Source of the DNA: ZC4RG30 sp964396335
GTDB taxonomy: Bacteria > Pseudomonadota > Gammaproteobacteria > Steroidobacterales > Steroidobacteraceae
Assembly: GCA_964396335.1 (NCBI GenBank)
Contig: CAYNEX010000168.1
Coordinates: 1-5,199, forward strand
Direction of reading: 5' to 3'
DNA: 5,199 nucleotides
Shown here piece by piece: positions 1 through 5,199 of this stretch (within the stretch, counting starts at the first letter, position 1; every line of letters starts with the position of its first letter). The translations under genes and the position numbers were made by a program. A model generated the notes under the pieces. It did no database searches. It was not told the origin of the DNA and worked only from the letters and a program-made list of their open reading frames with translations.

Positions 1-114
1 GCGCTTCAATTCGTCGATGATCCAGTCGTCGATTTCGTCTGCAAATTCTTCCAGATCCACGTCTTCCTCTTCGCTGTCGGAGTCGCGGTACACGACGATG
101 TCGTACCCGGTCAG
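1..114 (-). CDS. nusA: NusA C-terminal fragment, Bacteroidota-like (partial; runs off left edge)
   Basis: Seen: the minus-strand frame with codons ending at base 1 is open and reads as an ordinary acidic protein: LTGYDIVVYRD, then an Asp/Glu-rich stretch (EEEDVDLEEFADEID), then DWIIDELKR at the edge. Known: in NusA the KH2 domain ends in an 'RLAS-LTGY/W' segment. In Bacteroidota NusA this is followed by an acidic linker and a 'VDL-EF-DEI--WIIDE-K' helix leading into the C-terminal helix-hairpin-helix region. The match begins abruptly at Leu (112-114); the residues before it (NINCAGR) are not NusA-like. Inferred: this is a fragment of a transcription elongation/termination factor gene from a different genome, joined here. 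The plus-strand reading of the same bases is a serine-rich string with codons such as AAT, TCT and AGA that do not fit the neighbours. The identification is from recalled family sequence, not a search. Confidence 0.66.
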   Translation of the reverse strand, partial: MTGYDIVVYRDSDSEEEDVDLEEFADEIDDWIIDELKR

Positions 115-120
115 TCGGCC
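107..120. other. Sequence junction, probable assembly chimera or rearrangement point
   Basis: To the left, the minus strand carries NusA-like coding sequence at about 55% GC. To the right, the plus strand carries flippase coding sequence at about 68% GC. NusA similarity stops near 112-114 and flippase-like sequence starts near 113-122. Neither gene is complete: NusA lacks everything before LTGY and the flippase lacks its first helices. Two broken, opposed, unrelated genes meeting within about 10 bases is best explained by a misjoin. A genuine recombination point is the alternative. Confidence 0.6.
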
Positions 121-1318
121 GGCGCAGTTGATGTTGTGCCGGCTCGCCATCTCGGTGGTCGGCATCGCGCTGCTGGTGCCGGTCGTGCTGTTCGCCGTCG
201 ATGATCCCCTGCAACGTTCGATGGTGCTGCTGTTCGGGGTATCGGGTGTGCTGCGCTCGATCAACATGAGCTCGCGTGCACTGCTGCAGGCCATCGACCG
301 CTTCCCGTCGGAATCCGCGGTGGTGTTTGCCGACGCGGCCGCGATCCTCGTGTTCGGCTGGCTGGTGCTGCACCTTGGCGGCCAGGAAGTTGCGCTGGCG
401 CAGGTGTTCGTTGCGGTGCGTGCAGTGATTGCCGCCGGCTACCTGCTGGCCACGCCGCGCCTGTTCCATGGCCTGCGCTGGCGTTTCGATGCGCGGCTGT
501 CCGGCTGGCTGCTGCGCACCGGCTTTCCACTGGGCGTGGCCACGGCGCTGACGGCACTGTACTGGCAGCTGGACATCCTGATGATTTCAGCCTGGTCCAC
601 GGCACTGGCCACCGGCCTCTTCAGTGCCGCCTTCCGCATGGTGGAAGGCATGCGCATCGCGCCCGACACCCTCGGTTCGGCCTTCTATCCGCGGCTGGCT
701 ACCAGCGGCGCCGGCGATCTCGCCGGTTTCGACGAAGTGTTCGCGCGGGGATGCCGCTACCTGCTGATCACCGGCACCGCGGCCGGCGTGGCGATGGTCG
801 CATTCGGGCCGCACATCGTGGTGCTGCTGTATGGCGATTCCTTCGCGCCGGCCGGCCAGGTGCTGGCGGCCATGGCCGTCCTGCCCGTGATGCTGTTCTA
901 CGGCACCTTTGCATTCGTGGGCCTGCGCGCGCTGGGCCGCGAGTCACTGGTGATGTACGTGATGCTGCTGGCGGTGGCCGCGAAGCTGGTGCTGGGATTC
1001 CTGCTGGTGCGCCGCTACGGCATGGAGGGTGCCACCCTCACCGCGATCGGCGCCACGTTGGTGGTGCTGGTGGGCACGCTGGTCGCCGTCTGGCAGGTGC
1101 GCAAGTCATGGCTCGGCCTGCCGGGCCTCGCCTGGCGCCTGCTGGCAAGCGCCGCCGTGGCCATCGGGGCCGGACTGCTGCTGCAGGACTGGTCGCTGGC
1201 GGCAGCCATTGCCGGCTCGCTGCTGCTGTTCGTCGGCGGCCTGATCTGGCTGAGGGTGATCGAACCCGCCGAAATCGCGTGGCTGCGAATGGTGCTGCGA
1301 AAGCTGCTGCGTCGCTGA
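113..1318 (+). CDS. Oligosaccharide/polysaccharide flippase, MOP/PST superfamily (5' truncated)
   Basis: This is an inner-membrane protein expected to flip lipid-linked sugar units for O-antigen, capsule or exopolysaccharide assembly. The frame is open from base 2, and an ATG lies at 17, but everything before about 113 is the antisense of the NusA-like fragment, so that start is not credible. From there about 400 residues remain. They form a series of hydrophobic helices, for example bases ~137-199, ~320-380, ~755-835, ~860-930, ~947-1010, ~1028-1095 and ~1130-1260. Family signature segments are SSRALLQAIDRF (an amphipathic stretch after the first visible helix pair) and LYWQLDILMISAW followed by GLFSAAFRMVEG and FYPRLA, typical of Polysacc_synt/Wzx-like proteins. 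The usual first two helices (~70 residues) are missing. The protein ends in a basic tail, LRKLLRR. The sugar substrate cannot be told from sequence, and no glycosyltransferase neighbour is visible. Confidence 0.82.
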   Translation, partial: SRPAQLMLCRLAISVVGIALLVPVVLFAVDDPLQRSMVLLFGVSGVLRSINMSSRALLQAIDRFPSESAVVFADAAAILVFGWLVLHLGGQEVALAQVFVAVRAVIAAGYLLATPRLFHGLRWRFDARLSGWLLRTGFPLGVATALTALYWQLDILMISAWSTALATGLFSAAFRMVEGMRIAPDTLGSAFYPRLATSGAGDLAGFDEVFARGCRYLLITGTAAGVAMVAFGPHIVVLLYGDSFAPAGQVLAAMAVLPVMLFYGTFAFVGLRALGRESLVMYVMLLAVAAKLVLGFLLVRRYGMEGATLTAIGATLVVLVGTLVAVWQVRKSWLGLPGLAWRLLASAAVAIGAGLLLQDWSLAAAIAGSLLLFVGGLIWLRVIEPAEIAWLRMVLRKLLRR

Positions 1319-1330
1319 CCGCGCTGTCCG

Positions 1331-1379
1331 CCGGGGACCGACGCCCCGGCAACTGCCGGGTGGCACGCACGGTCCCCGG
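1331..1379. terminator. Nested inverted repeat between convergent genes, probable bidirectional terminator
   Basis: A perfect 10-base stem, CCGGGGACCG (1331-1340) with CGGTCCCCGG (1370-1379), encloses a second perfect stem, CCCGGC (1345-1350) with GCCGGG (1355-1360) and loop AACT. An alternative fold pairs CCGGGG (1331-1336) with CCCCGG (1344-1349). It starts 13 bases after the flippase stop and ends directly against the stop codon of the convergent DUF1415 gene, where a two-way terminator is expected. There is no clear T-run on either side, so termination strength is unproven; it could also act as a 3' mRNA stabiliser. Confidence 0.6.
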
Positions 1380-1380
1380 A

Positions 1381-1944
1381 TCAGTCGTCCGGTCCGGCTC
1401 CCATCACGCGCTGCCATCCTTCCTGGCCCAACTCCCGCAATGTGCGCTGGTTGCGATCGAAGATCTCCGCGGCACCCGGAAACGTCGCCACGGCCTTCGC
1501 CACACTGGCCTCGCGCAGCAGGTGCAGCGTGGGATATGGCGCGCGGTTGGTGCAGTTGGTGATGTCATCGGGCGCCGTTCCGGCGAACTGGTAGTGCGGA
1601 TGGAAACTCGCCACCTGCAGCGCGCCGTCCAGTTCCAGGTCTTCCACCAGCGCATCGGCGAGGTCGAGGAAGTCGTTGTAGTCCAGGAAATCCCCGAGCA
1701 CCTGCGGGTGGATCAGCAGCGTGCTCTCGCATTGCGCCGGATCCACGTCCGCCAGATGCAGCAGCTCGCGCTGCAGGTCTTCCAGCAGGGCTGCCTCGCT
1801 GGTGGCCTGGCTGACCACGTAGCGGATGCGGCCGTGGGAATGCTCTGCCTTGGCGAACGGGCACAGGTTCAGACCAATCACCGCCCGTTCGACCCAGGTC
1901 CGCGTGCGGGCGATGAAGGGGTCCGTGGGCGCTTCGTGTGGCAT
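1381..1944 (-). CDS. DUF1415 family protein, unknown function
   Basis: This is a 187-residue soluble protein with no signal peptide or membrane helix. It matches the DUF1415 family of beta/gammaproteobacteria, whose function is not established. Recognisable segments are an N-terminal helix leading into AVIGLNLCPFAKA (residues 21-33, with Cys28), LLIHPQVL-DF-DYNDFLDLAD (77-97), the ASFHPHYQFAG block (112-122, His115 and His117), NCTNRAPYPTLHLLREAS (130-147) and a C-terminal helical region ending near GWQRVMG. The conserved Cys and His residues hint at a metal or catalytic site, but that is speculation. I chose ATG at 1944, since family members begin shortly before the 'DPFIARTR-WVE' helix. An in-frame GTG at 1968 would add eight residues; neither has a good ribosome-binding site. 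It lies 53 bases downstream of the multicopper oxidase gene on the same strand and may be read through from it, but a functional link is not implied. Confidence 0.88.
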   Translation of the reverse strand: MPHEAPTDPFIARTRTWVERAVIGLNLCPFAKAEHSHGRIRYVVSQATSEAALLEDLQRELLHLADVDPAQCESTLLIHPQVLGDFLDYNDFLDLADALVEDLELDGALQVASFHPHYQFAGTAPDDITNCTNRAPYPTLHLLREASVAKAVATFPGAAEIFDRNQRTLRELGQEGWQRVMGAGPDD

Positions 1945-1997
1945 GCGGCAAGTATGCCCGCGAAGCACCCCAACGCCACGCCTGGCTGCAGGAAACT

Positions 1998-3032
1998 TCA
2001 GTCCAGCGGCCTGCCCTTGTGCACTTCGATGTCATGCAACCCCGGCCCCTTCTTCAGGCTTTCGCTCATGTAGAAGTCCGGGTCATAGGGCTCGGTGGAG
2101 CTGTGATGGTTGTAATAGAACTCCTCCGGTTCGATGCCTTCGTATTCCACCACCAGCATCGAACCACCCATGTCCTGGCCCTTGTTGGTGGTATGGTGCT
2201 CGATGTGATCGTGCGTCATCCACAGCCCGGGGTTGTTCATCCTGACGATCACGTCATACCGTTCGCCCGGCCCCATCGCCACGGTATCCGCACCATAGGG
2301 TGACTCCAGTGGCAGACCGTCCTTGTGCGTCACCAGCATGTCGTGGCCGTGCAGGTGGAAGGACACCGGAATCGTGGCGGCATACAGCCGCAGGCGCAGC
2401 ACGTCGCCCTCCTTGACGCGCAGCGGCTGCGTCATCGGGAAGGACTTGGCATTGATCGAGAAGTAGTCGAGCACCTCGCCAGGCTTGCCGCCCTCGCCAT
2501 AGGTCTGCGCCACCTCACTGTTCCAGCCGGAGAACATCAGCACCGCTTCGCGGGTGACCTCGCGCTCGAGCGGGTTCATGCCTTCAGGACCTTTCGGTCG
2601 CACGATCAGGGGGCCCCACATGCCGCGCAATCCCAGGTGCTCGGATACGTTGACGTGGCAGTGGTACCAGAGGCTGCCGACGCGATCCGCGACGAAACGA
2701 TAGGTGAAACTCTCGCCCGGCTCGATCGGGGGCTGGGTGACATGCGGCACGCCGTCTGATTTCCAGGTCCTGCTCTGGTAGACCCCATGCCAGTGGATGG
2801 TGTGGTTGAGGGTGGTGAGGTTGTGCACGGTGACTTCCACCTCGTCGCCCTCGTCGACGACGAACAGTGGCCCCGGTACCTGGCCGTTGAAGGCCCAGGC
2901 CTTCGCCTTGAAGCCCGGCGCGACTTCCAGTTCCACCTCCTCGATCGTCATCTCGAACTTGCGCACTCCGGCCTGCGCGACCGCGCAGCCCAGCAGCGCA
3001 CACAACAGCGTCAGCGTTGATGCACGGATCAT
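1998..3032 (-). CDS. Two-domain multicopper oxidase, type 1 copper in domain 1 (NcgA/BCO-like)
   Basis: This is a 344-residue periplasmic copper oxidase. A Sec-type signal peptide covers residues 1-21 (cleavage after AQA). Domain 1 (about 25-150) has FNGQVPGPL, then H80-W-H82-G, then H124-C125-H126 followed by H132 and M138. This gives trinuclear-site histidines plus a complete type 1 copper set (Cys125, His132, Met138 and an upstream His, probably His77). Domain 2 (about 155-300) has H226-L-H228 and H274-D-H276, with Asp where a type 1 Cys would sit, so it supplies trinuclear ligands only. Type 1 copper in domain 1 alone is the 'type C' two-domain arrangement, known from the Nitrosomonas europaea blue copper oxidase, and the length fits. 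ATG 3032 overlaps the stop of the upstream cytochrome by ATGA. The frame stays open upstream to 3278, but that part is a shadow of the cytochrome gene and would place the signal peptide internally. Substrate unknown. Confidence 0.9.
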   Translation of the reverse strand: MIRASTLTLLCALLGCAVAQAGVRKFEMTIEEVELEVAPGFKAKAWAFNGQVPGPLFVVDEGDEVEVTVHNLTTLNHTIHWHGVYQSRTWKSDGVPHVTQPPIEPGESFTYRFVADRVGSLWYHCHVNVSEHLGLRGMWGPLIVRPKGPEGMNPLEREVTREAVLMFSGWNSEVAQTYGEGGKPGEVLDYFSINAKSFPMTQPLRVKEGDVLRLRLYAATIPVSFHLHGHDMLVTHKDGLPLESPYGADTVAMGPGERYDVIVRMNNPGLWMTHDHIEHHTTNKGQDMGGSMLVVEYEGIEPEEFYYNHHSSTEPYDPDFYMSESLKKGPGLHDIEVHKGRPLD

Positions 3033-3382
3033 GGCTTCTTCTCGCAGCAGAGCGTGCGCAGGTAGCGCACCAGGGTCTCGATCTGTTCGGCGTCGAGGTT
3101 GGCGCCCCAGGACGGCATCAGGACCGACTTGTTGATGGACTTGCCGCCTTCGCGGATCACCTTGGCCAGGTCGGCGTCCTGGCGCGCGCCCATCTCCACC
3201 GGGTCGATGTGGGAGCGCGGCAGCACGTCCATCGACTTCGCATTCACGCCGCGCCCGTCGCCCTGCGTGCCGTGGCACTGCACGCAGTACATGCGATAGA
3301 GGTCGGCACCGGAATCAGCCGCGAAGGCTCCCGTCGCACCCACCGCCAGCAGCGCCGCGGCCAGGCCTTGCAGTGCTTTCAT
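3029..3382 (-). CDS. Periplasmic monoheme cytochrome c
   Basis: A 117-residue class I c-type cytochrome. The signal peptide is residues 1-21 (hydrophobic LAAALLAVGATGAFA, cleavage near AFA-AD). One heme-attachment motif, C33-V-Q-C36-H37, is followed by G-T-Q-G-D-G-R-G as in many cytochrome c oxidase-type cytochromes. The likely methionine axial ligand is Met89 in VLMPSWG, followed by the usual C-terminal helix (DAEQIETLVRYLRTL). Probable role: electron carrier to NirK and/or the multicopper oxidase encoded beside it. The start ATG overlaps the previous stop (ATGA at 3379-3382) and the stop overlaps the next start (ATGA at 3029-3032), implying translational coupling. A ribosome-binding site, GGAG (3390-3393), sits 7 bases before the start. 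Odd point: two adjacent cysteines (112-113) near the C-terminus, outside the heme motif. It corresponds to one of the two cytochromes (ncgB/ncgC) of the N. europaea cluster; I cannot say which. Confidence 0.9.
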   Translation of the reverse strand: MKALQGLAAALLAVGATGAFAADSGADLYRMYCVQCHGTQGDGRGVNAKSMDVLPRSHIDPVEMGARQDADLAKVIREGGKSINKSVLMPSWGANLDAEQIETLVRYLRTLCCEKKP

Positions 3383-4068
3383 GGTGTCTCTCCGATCAGT
3401 TTCAGGTAGTCCGCCAGCTTGTGGATGGCCGCAGCGTTCATCTCCATGCGCGGCATGATAGTGTTGGCATCCCAGGCACGCGGTTCCGCAATGAACGACA
3501 CGATGTATTCAGGCTGCAGCCGCTTCCAGGCGGTATACATCTCCGGCCCGGAGAGCCCGCCCTCGCCGGGCGCATCCTGGTGGCAGGCCTGACAGCCCTT
3601 GAACTTGCTGAAATCCATGCCGCCCATGCGGCGCGCGACGGTGCCGGGTTCATAGTCCACCGCCGCGATCAGCGCGTCGTGCGGCTTCAGCGCCATCAGT
3701 TCAGCCGCGATGGCCTGCGCCTCGGCACTGGAGAGCGCCACATGCTTGTGGAGCTGCTCCGGGTCCGGCACATCGCCTTCGGGCGTGTGCCGGATCGCCG
3801 CGTTCGGAAAGTAGCCGGCCGCCAGGATGGTGGTCGGCGCCTGCAGCCACTGCGCCAGCCAGCCCTCGCGATACTTGTTGCCGGCGTACCAGAGCGGCGG
3901 AGCCTTGCGCTCCAGCCGCTCGCTGATGCCGAGTTTCGCGAAATCCGGCTTCGACAGCGCGTGGCAGCTGCCGCAGGCCGCCCGCGCGCCGGCAGCACCT
4001 GCCGGCGCGCACAACGCCAGGGTCGCCGCGAATGCCAATGCCTTCAGAACAGTTCTGGTCGCCTTCAT
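3379..4068 (-). CDS. Periplasmic diheme cytochrome c
   Basis: This is a 229-residue secreted cytochrome with two heme-binding motifs. The signal peptide covers residues 1 to about 26 (LAFAATLALCAPAGAAGA). Heme 1 is at C32-G-S-C35-H36, very close to the mature N-terminus, followed by ERKAPPLWYAGNKYREGWLAQWL (a segment seen in cytochromes paired with nitrite/NO redox genes). Heme 2 is at C159-Q-A-C162-H163, with candidate axial ligands Met205 or Met208 in IMPRM. Heme 1's distal ligand is unclear; His94, His107, His109 and Met125 are available. Start choice: ATG 4068 has an excellent AAGGAG (4076-4081) 7 bases upstream, and the gene begins 21 bases after the nirK stop. The end overlaps the monoheme cytochrome start by ATGA. 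Likely role: electron transfer to NirK and the multicopper oxidase. The second-domain fold is ordinary class I; the interdomain region (95-155) carries no motif I recognise. Confidence 0.9.
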   Translation of the reverse strand: MKATRTVLKALAFAATLALCAPAGAAGARAACGSCHALSKPDFAKLGISERLERKAPPLWYAGNKYREGWLAQWLQAPTTILAAGYFPNAAIRHTPEGDVPDPEQLHKHVALSSAEAQAIAAELMALKPHDALIAAVDYEPGTVARRMGGMDFSKFKGCQACHQDAPGEGGLSGPEMYTAWKRLQPEYIVSFIAEPRAWDANTIMPRMEMNAAAIHKLADYLKLIGETP

Positions 4069-4089
4069 CTTGCCGCTCCTTGCACGCTG

Positions 4090-5034
4090 CTAGCGCAGGA
4101 TCAACTGGTCTCCACGGCCCTTCTTCTCGTCCGCCTCTTCGCTGTTCATCAGCACCGTGATGGCGCCCTTCATGGCGTTCTTCATGCGGTGATCGACGAT
4201 GGCGTTGTTGGTGGCGCGCCCTTCCGGCGGCACGATGTCCAGGATCATTCCGTGCGCCGGCCCGATCTCCACGGTCTGCATGCCATAGCGGATGTTCTTC
4301 GGATGGCCGTTGTCCCAGACCCGGTCCCAGATGCCCGCGATGGGATGCAGCGCCGAGGCCTCGTTGATGGCCGCGTTCACAAAGTAGAAGCGCACCCGCT
4401 CACCTGGCTTGGCTTCCAGCGCCAGGCTGGCGTTGGGATCGTGCACGGGGTCGTAGTGGAAGATCTTGCCGTTGATCAGCGCCGCTTCCCAGCGCTTGCC
4501 GGCGGTGATGTCCTCCGGAGATGCGGTGGGTTCGAACAGGTCTCCCTGCACCAGCACATATTCGCGGTCCGGTTTCGGGAAGGCGTCGCTGTAGCCTTCG
4601 GCCGGATCCACGATGATCACCCCGTACATGCCCTTGGAGATGTGCTCGGCCATCGCCTCGGCGCCGCAGTGGTAGATGAATACGCCCGGATAGTTGGCGC
4701 GGAATTCGAACTGCTTGGTGTCGCCCGGCTTGACCTCGGCGAACTCATCCAGCACGTCCACCTGGGCGGCATGGAAGTCCATCGAGTGGCTGTTGGCATT
4801 GGCCGGGTCGTTCTTCAGCGTGAAGCGCACCACATCGCCCTGCTTCACGCGCACCAGCGGACCGGGGATCGTGCCGTCATAGGTCCACATGCGCCGCTTG
4901 TTGCCGGCGTTGTCGATGGCGATGTCGATTTCCTTGACCGTCATCGACACTTCGACGGTCGCGGCCGTGCCGATCGAGGTCGTGGCCAGCATCGCGACGC
5001 CGGCGAGGATCAGGGGCAGCGAAGTTCTTTTCAT
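4090..5034 (-). CDS. nirK: Copper-containing nitrite reductase NirK (NO-forming), class II-like
   Basis: Reduces nitrite to nitric oxide in the periplasm and is expected to work as a homotrimer. Length is 314 residues, near the short N. europaea form (~309). A Sec signal peptide spans residues 1 to ~24. Two cupredoxin domains follow. All copper ligands can be placed: type 1 copper His83, Cys123, His131, Met136 (YHCG...MAEHISKGMYG); type 2 copper His88 (HSMDFH), His122 and His282 (IVDHRM); catalytic pair Asp86 and His230 (ALHPIAG). The Cys-to-His spacing (+8) follows the class II pattern of Geobacillus/Neisseria/Nitrosomonas enzymes rather than Alcaligenes (+9). Residues 297-314 form a highly charged tail. 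ATG 5034 has AGAGGA (5043-5048) 8 bases upstream. It is the first gene of a four-gene unit with two cytochromes and a multicopper oxidase, downstream of a sigma-54 promoter. No nitric oxide reductase is visible. Confidence 0.93.
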   Translation of the reverse strand: MKRTSLPLILAGVAMLATTSIGTAATVEVSMTVKEIDIAIDNAGNKRRMWTYDGTIPGPLVRVKQGDVVRFTLKNDPANANSHSMDFHAAQVDVLDEFAEVKPGDTKQFEFRANYPGVFIYHCGAEAMAEHISKGMYGVIIVDPAEGYSDAFPKPDREYVLVQGDLFEPTASPEDITAGKRWEAALINGKIFHYDPVHDPNASLALEAKPGERVRFYFVNAAINEASALHPIAGIWDRVWDNGHPKNIRYGMQTVEIGPAHGMILDIVPPEGRATNNAIVDHRMKNAMKGAITVLMNSEEADEKKGRGDQLILR

Positions 5035-5081
5035 CCGGGAATTCCTCTGTTGGTGCCTGGCAGGCTTCTGCAGGCATCAAA

Positions 5082-5096
5082 GCAAGCGGTGTGCCA
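5082..5096 (-). promoter_or_regulatory. Sigma-54 (RpoN) promoter for the nirK unit
   Basis: The minus strand reads TGGCAC-ACCGC-TTGC, with GG and GC separated by exactly ten bases, matching the sigma-54 -24/-12 consensus (TGGCAC-N5-TTGCW, followed here by T). Predicted transcription start is near 5070, giving a leader of about 36 bases that contains the nirK ribosome-binding site. Strand, spacing and position relative to nirK all agree. No convincing sigma-70 promoter was seen in this region. Confidence 0.78.
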
Positions 5097-5137
5097 CGCC
5101 CGGGCGTCACGGTGGTTCAACAGGTTGCATGTGCCGG

Positions 5138-5152
5138 TTGTGCCGGCTACAC
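5138..5152. promoter_or_regulatory. Candidate NorR-type enhancer site 3 (promoter-proximal)
   Basis: The plus strand reads TTGT-gccggct-ACAC, which keeps the GT-N7-AC core known for NorR sites but has one mismatch in the outer arm (ACAC for ACAA). Its centre lies about 75 bases upstream of the predicted sigma-54 start. It is weaker than the two upstream palindromes and is supported mainly by their company. Confidence 0.42.
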
Positions 5153-5163
5153 CCCGCCACACG

Positions 5164-5178
5164 TTGTGCAAAGCACAA
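5164..5178. promoter_or_regulatory. Candidate NorR-type enhancer site 2 (perfect palindrome)
   Basis: TTGTGC-aaa-GCACAA is a perfect 6+3+6 inverted repeat and also reads TTGT-N7-ACAA with the GT-N7-AC core of NorR operators. The centre lies about 100 bases upstream of the predicted sigma-54 start, a usual distance for enhancer-binding proteins. The spacing does not fit FNR/DNR (TTGAT-N4-ATCAA), CRP (TGTGA-N6-TCACA) or NifA (TGT-N10-ACA). Confidence 0.6.
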
Positions 5179-5181
5179 TCG

Positions 5182-5198
5182 GTTGTCACATGGACAAC
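5182..5198. promoter_or_regulatory. Candidate NorR-type enhancer site 1 (perfect palindrome)
   Basis: GTTGTC-acatg-GACAAC is a perfect 6+5+6 inverted repeat, again with TTGT-N7-ACAA and a GT-N7-AC core. The centre is 19 bases from site 2 and about 120 bases upstream of the predicted sigma-54 start. It ends one base before the window edge, so further sites or a divergent regulator gene could lie just beyond. Confidence 0.6.
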
Positions 5199-5199
5199 G

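Noticed and set aside
17..112. ATG at 17 as the flippase start, giving a Ser-rich N-terminus.
   Set aside because: The bases are better explained as antisense of a NusA-like coding sequence. The Ser-rich stretch is unlike any flippase N-terminus and the first helices are absent.
751..2073. Long plus-strand open frame spanning the flippase end, the intergenic gap and the DUF1415 gene.
   Set aside because: The translation is low-complexity Arg/Gly/Ala with no family signature and it overlaps three well-supported features. It is a high-GC shadow frame.
3033..3278. Long N-terminal extension of the multicopper oxidase frame to 3278.
   Set aside because: The extension is Arg/Gly-rich shadow sequence inside the cytochrome c gene. 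ATG 3032 is followed at once by a proper signal peptide and makes an ATGA overlap.
4320..4350. Apparent loss of an active-site His in NirK (Ile in the 'IAGIW' segment where Alcaligenes has 'IGGHG').
   Set aside because: The catalytic His is the earlier one in that motif (His230 here); the second His is not conserved in class II enzymes.
5054..5076. TGCCTG...CAGGCA inverted repeat as a leader hairpin controlling nirK translation.
   Set aside because: The predicted sigma-54 transcript start (~5070) falls inside the 5' arm, so most of that arm would not be in the mRNA. The stem is only 6 bases with an 11-base loop.
5164..5198. Reading the two palindromes as FNR/DNR, NnrR, CRP or NifA sites.
   Set aside because: Half-site sequence or spacing does not fit: five bases separate the TTGTG/CACAA arms rather than four or six, and TGT-ACA spacing is seven rather than ten. 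GT-N7-AC plus a sigma-54 promoter fits NorR better.

Overview
The window looks like high-GC proteobacterial DNA, most likely a gammaproteobacterium such as a Lysobacterales (Xanthomonadales) member. That placement rests on base composition, codon choice and the presence of a DUF1415 gene, so it is tentative. The first ~115 bases are an exception. Read on the minus strand they resemble the C-terminal part of a Bacteroidota-type NusA, and their GC is lower (about 55% by hand count, against about 68% just after). They look joined on, probably as an assembly chimera at a contig end.

Layout. (1) 1-114, minus: NusA-like fragment running off the left edge. (2) ~113-1318, plus: a polysaccharide/oligosaccharide flippase (MOP/PST superfamily) that has lost its N-terminal helices at the junction. 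(3) 1331-1379: a strong inverted repeat between two convergent genes, probably a bidirectional terminator. (4) 1381-1944, minus: a DUF1415 protein. (5) 1998-5034, minus: a tightly packed four-gene unit, transcribed right to left: copper nitrite reductase (nirK), a diheme cytochrome c, a monoheme cytochrome c and a two-domain multicopper oxidase. Gaps in this unit are 21 bases, then two 4-base ATGA overlaps. (6) 5035-5199: the unit's control region.

The four-gene unit matches the gene set of the Nitrosomonas europaea ncgABC-nirK cluster (multicopper oxidase, two cytochromes c, NirK), but with nirK first instead of last. All four proteins have export signals. They can be read as a periplasmic copper/heme redox module: NirK reduces nitrite to NO, the cytochromes carry electrons, and the multicopper oxidase reduces O2 or acts on another small substrate.

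The control region is the most striking part. It holds a full-consensus sigma-54 -24/-12 element (TGGCAC-N5-TTGC) about 50 bases upstream of the nirK start. Further upstream are three GT-N7-AC elements, two of them perfect TTGT-N7-ACAA palindromes. This is the architecture of a NorR-type (NO-sensing) sigma-54 enhancer promoter. It suggests that the nirK/multicopper oxidase unit is induced by nitric oxide through sigma-54 rather than by the more usual NsrR, FNR/DNR or NnrR regulators.
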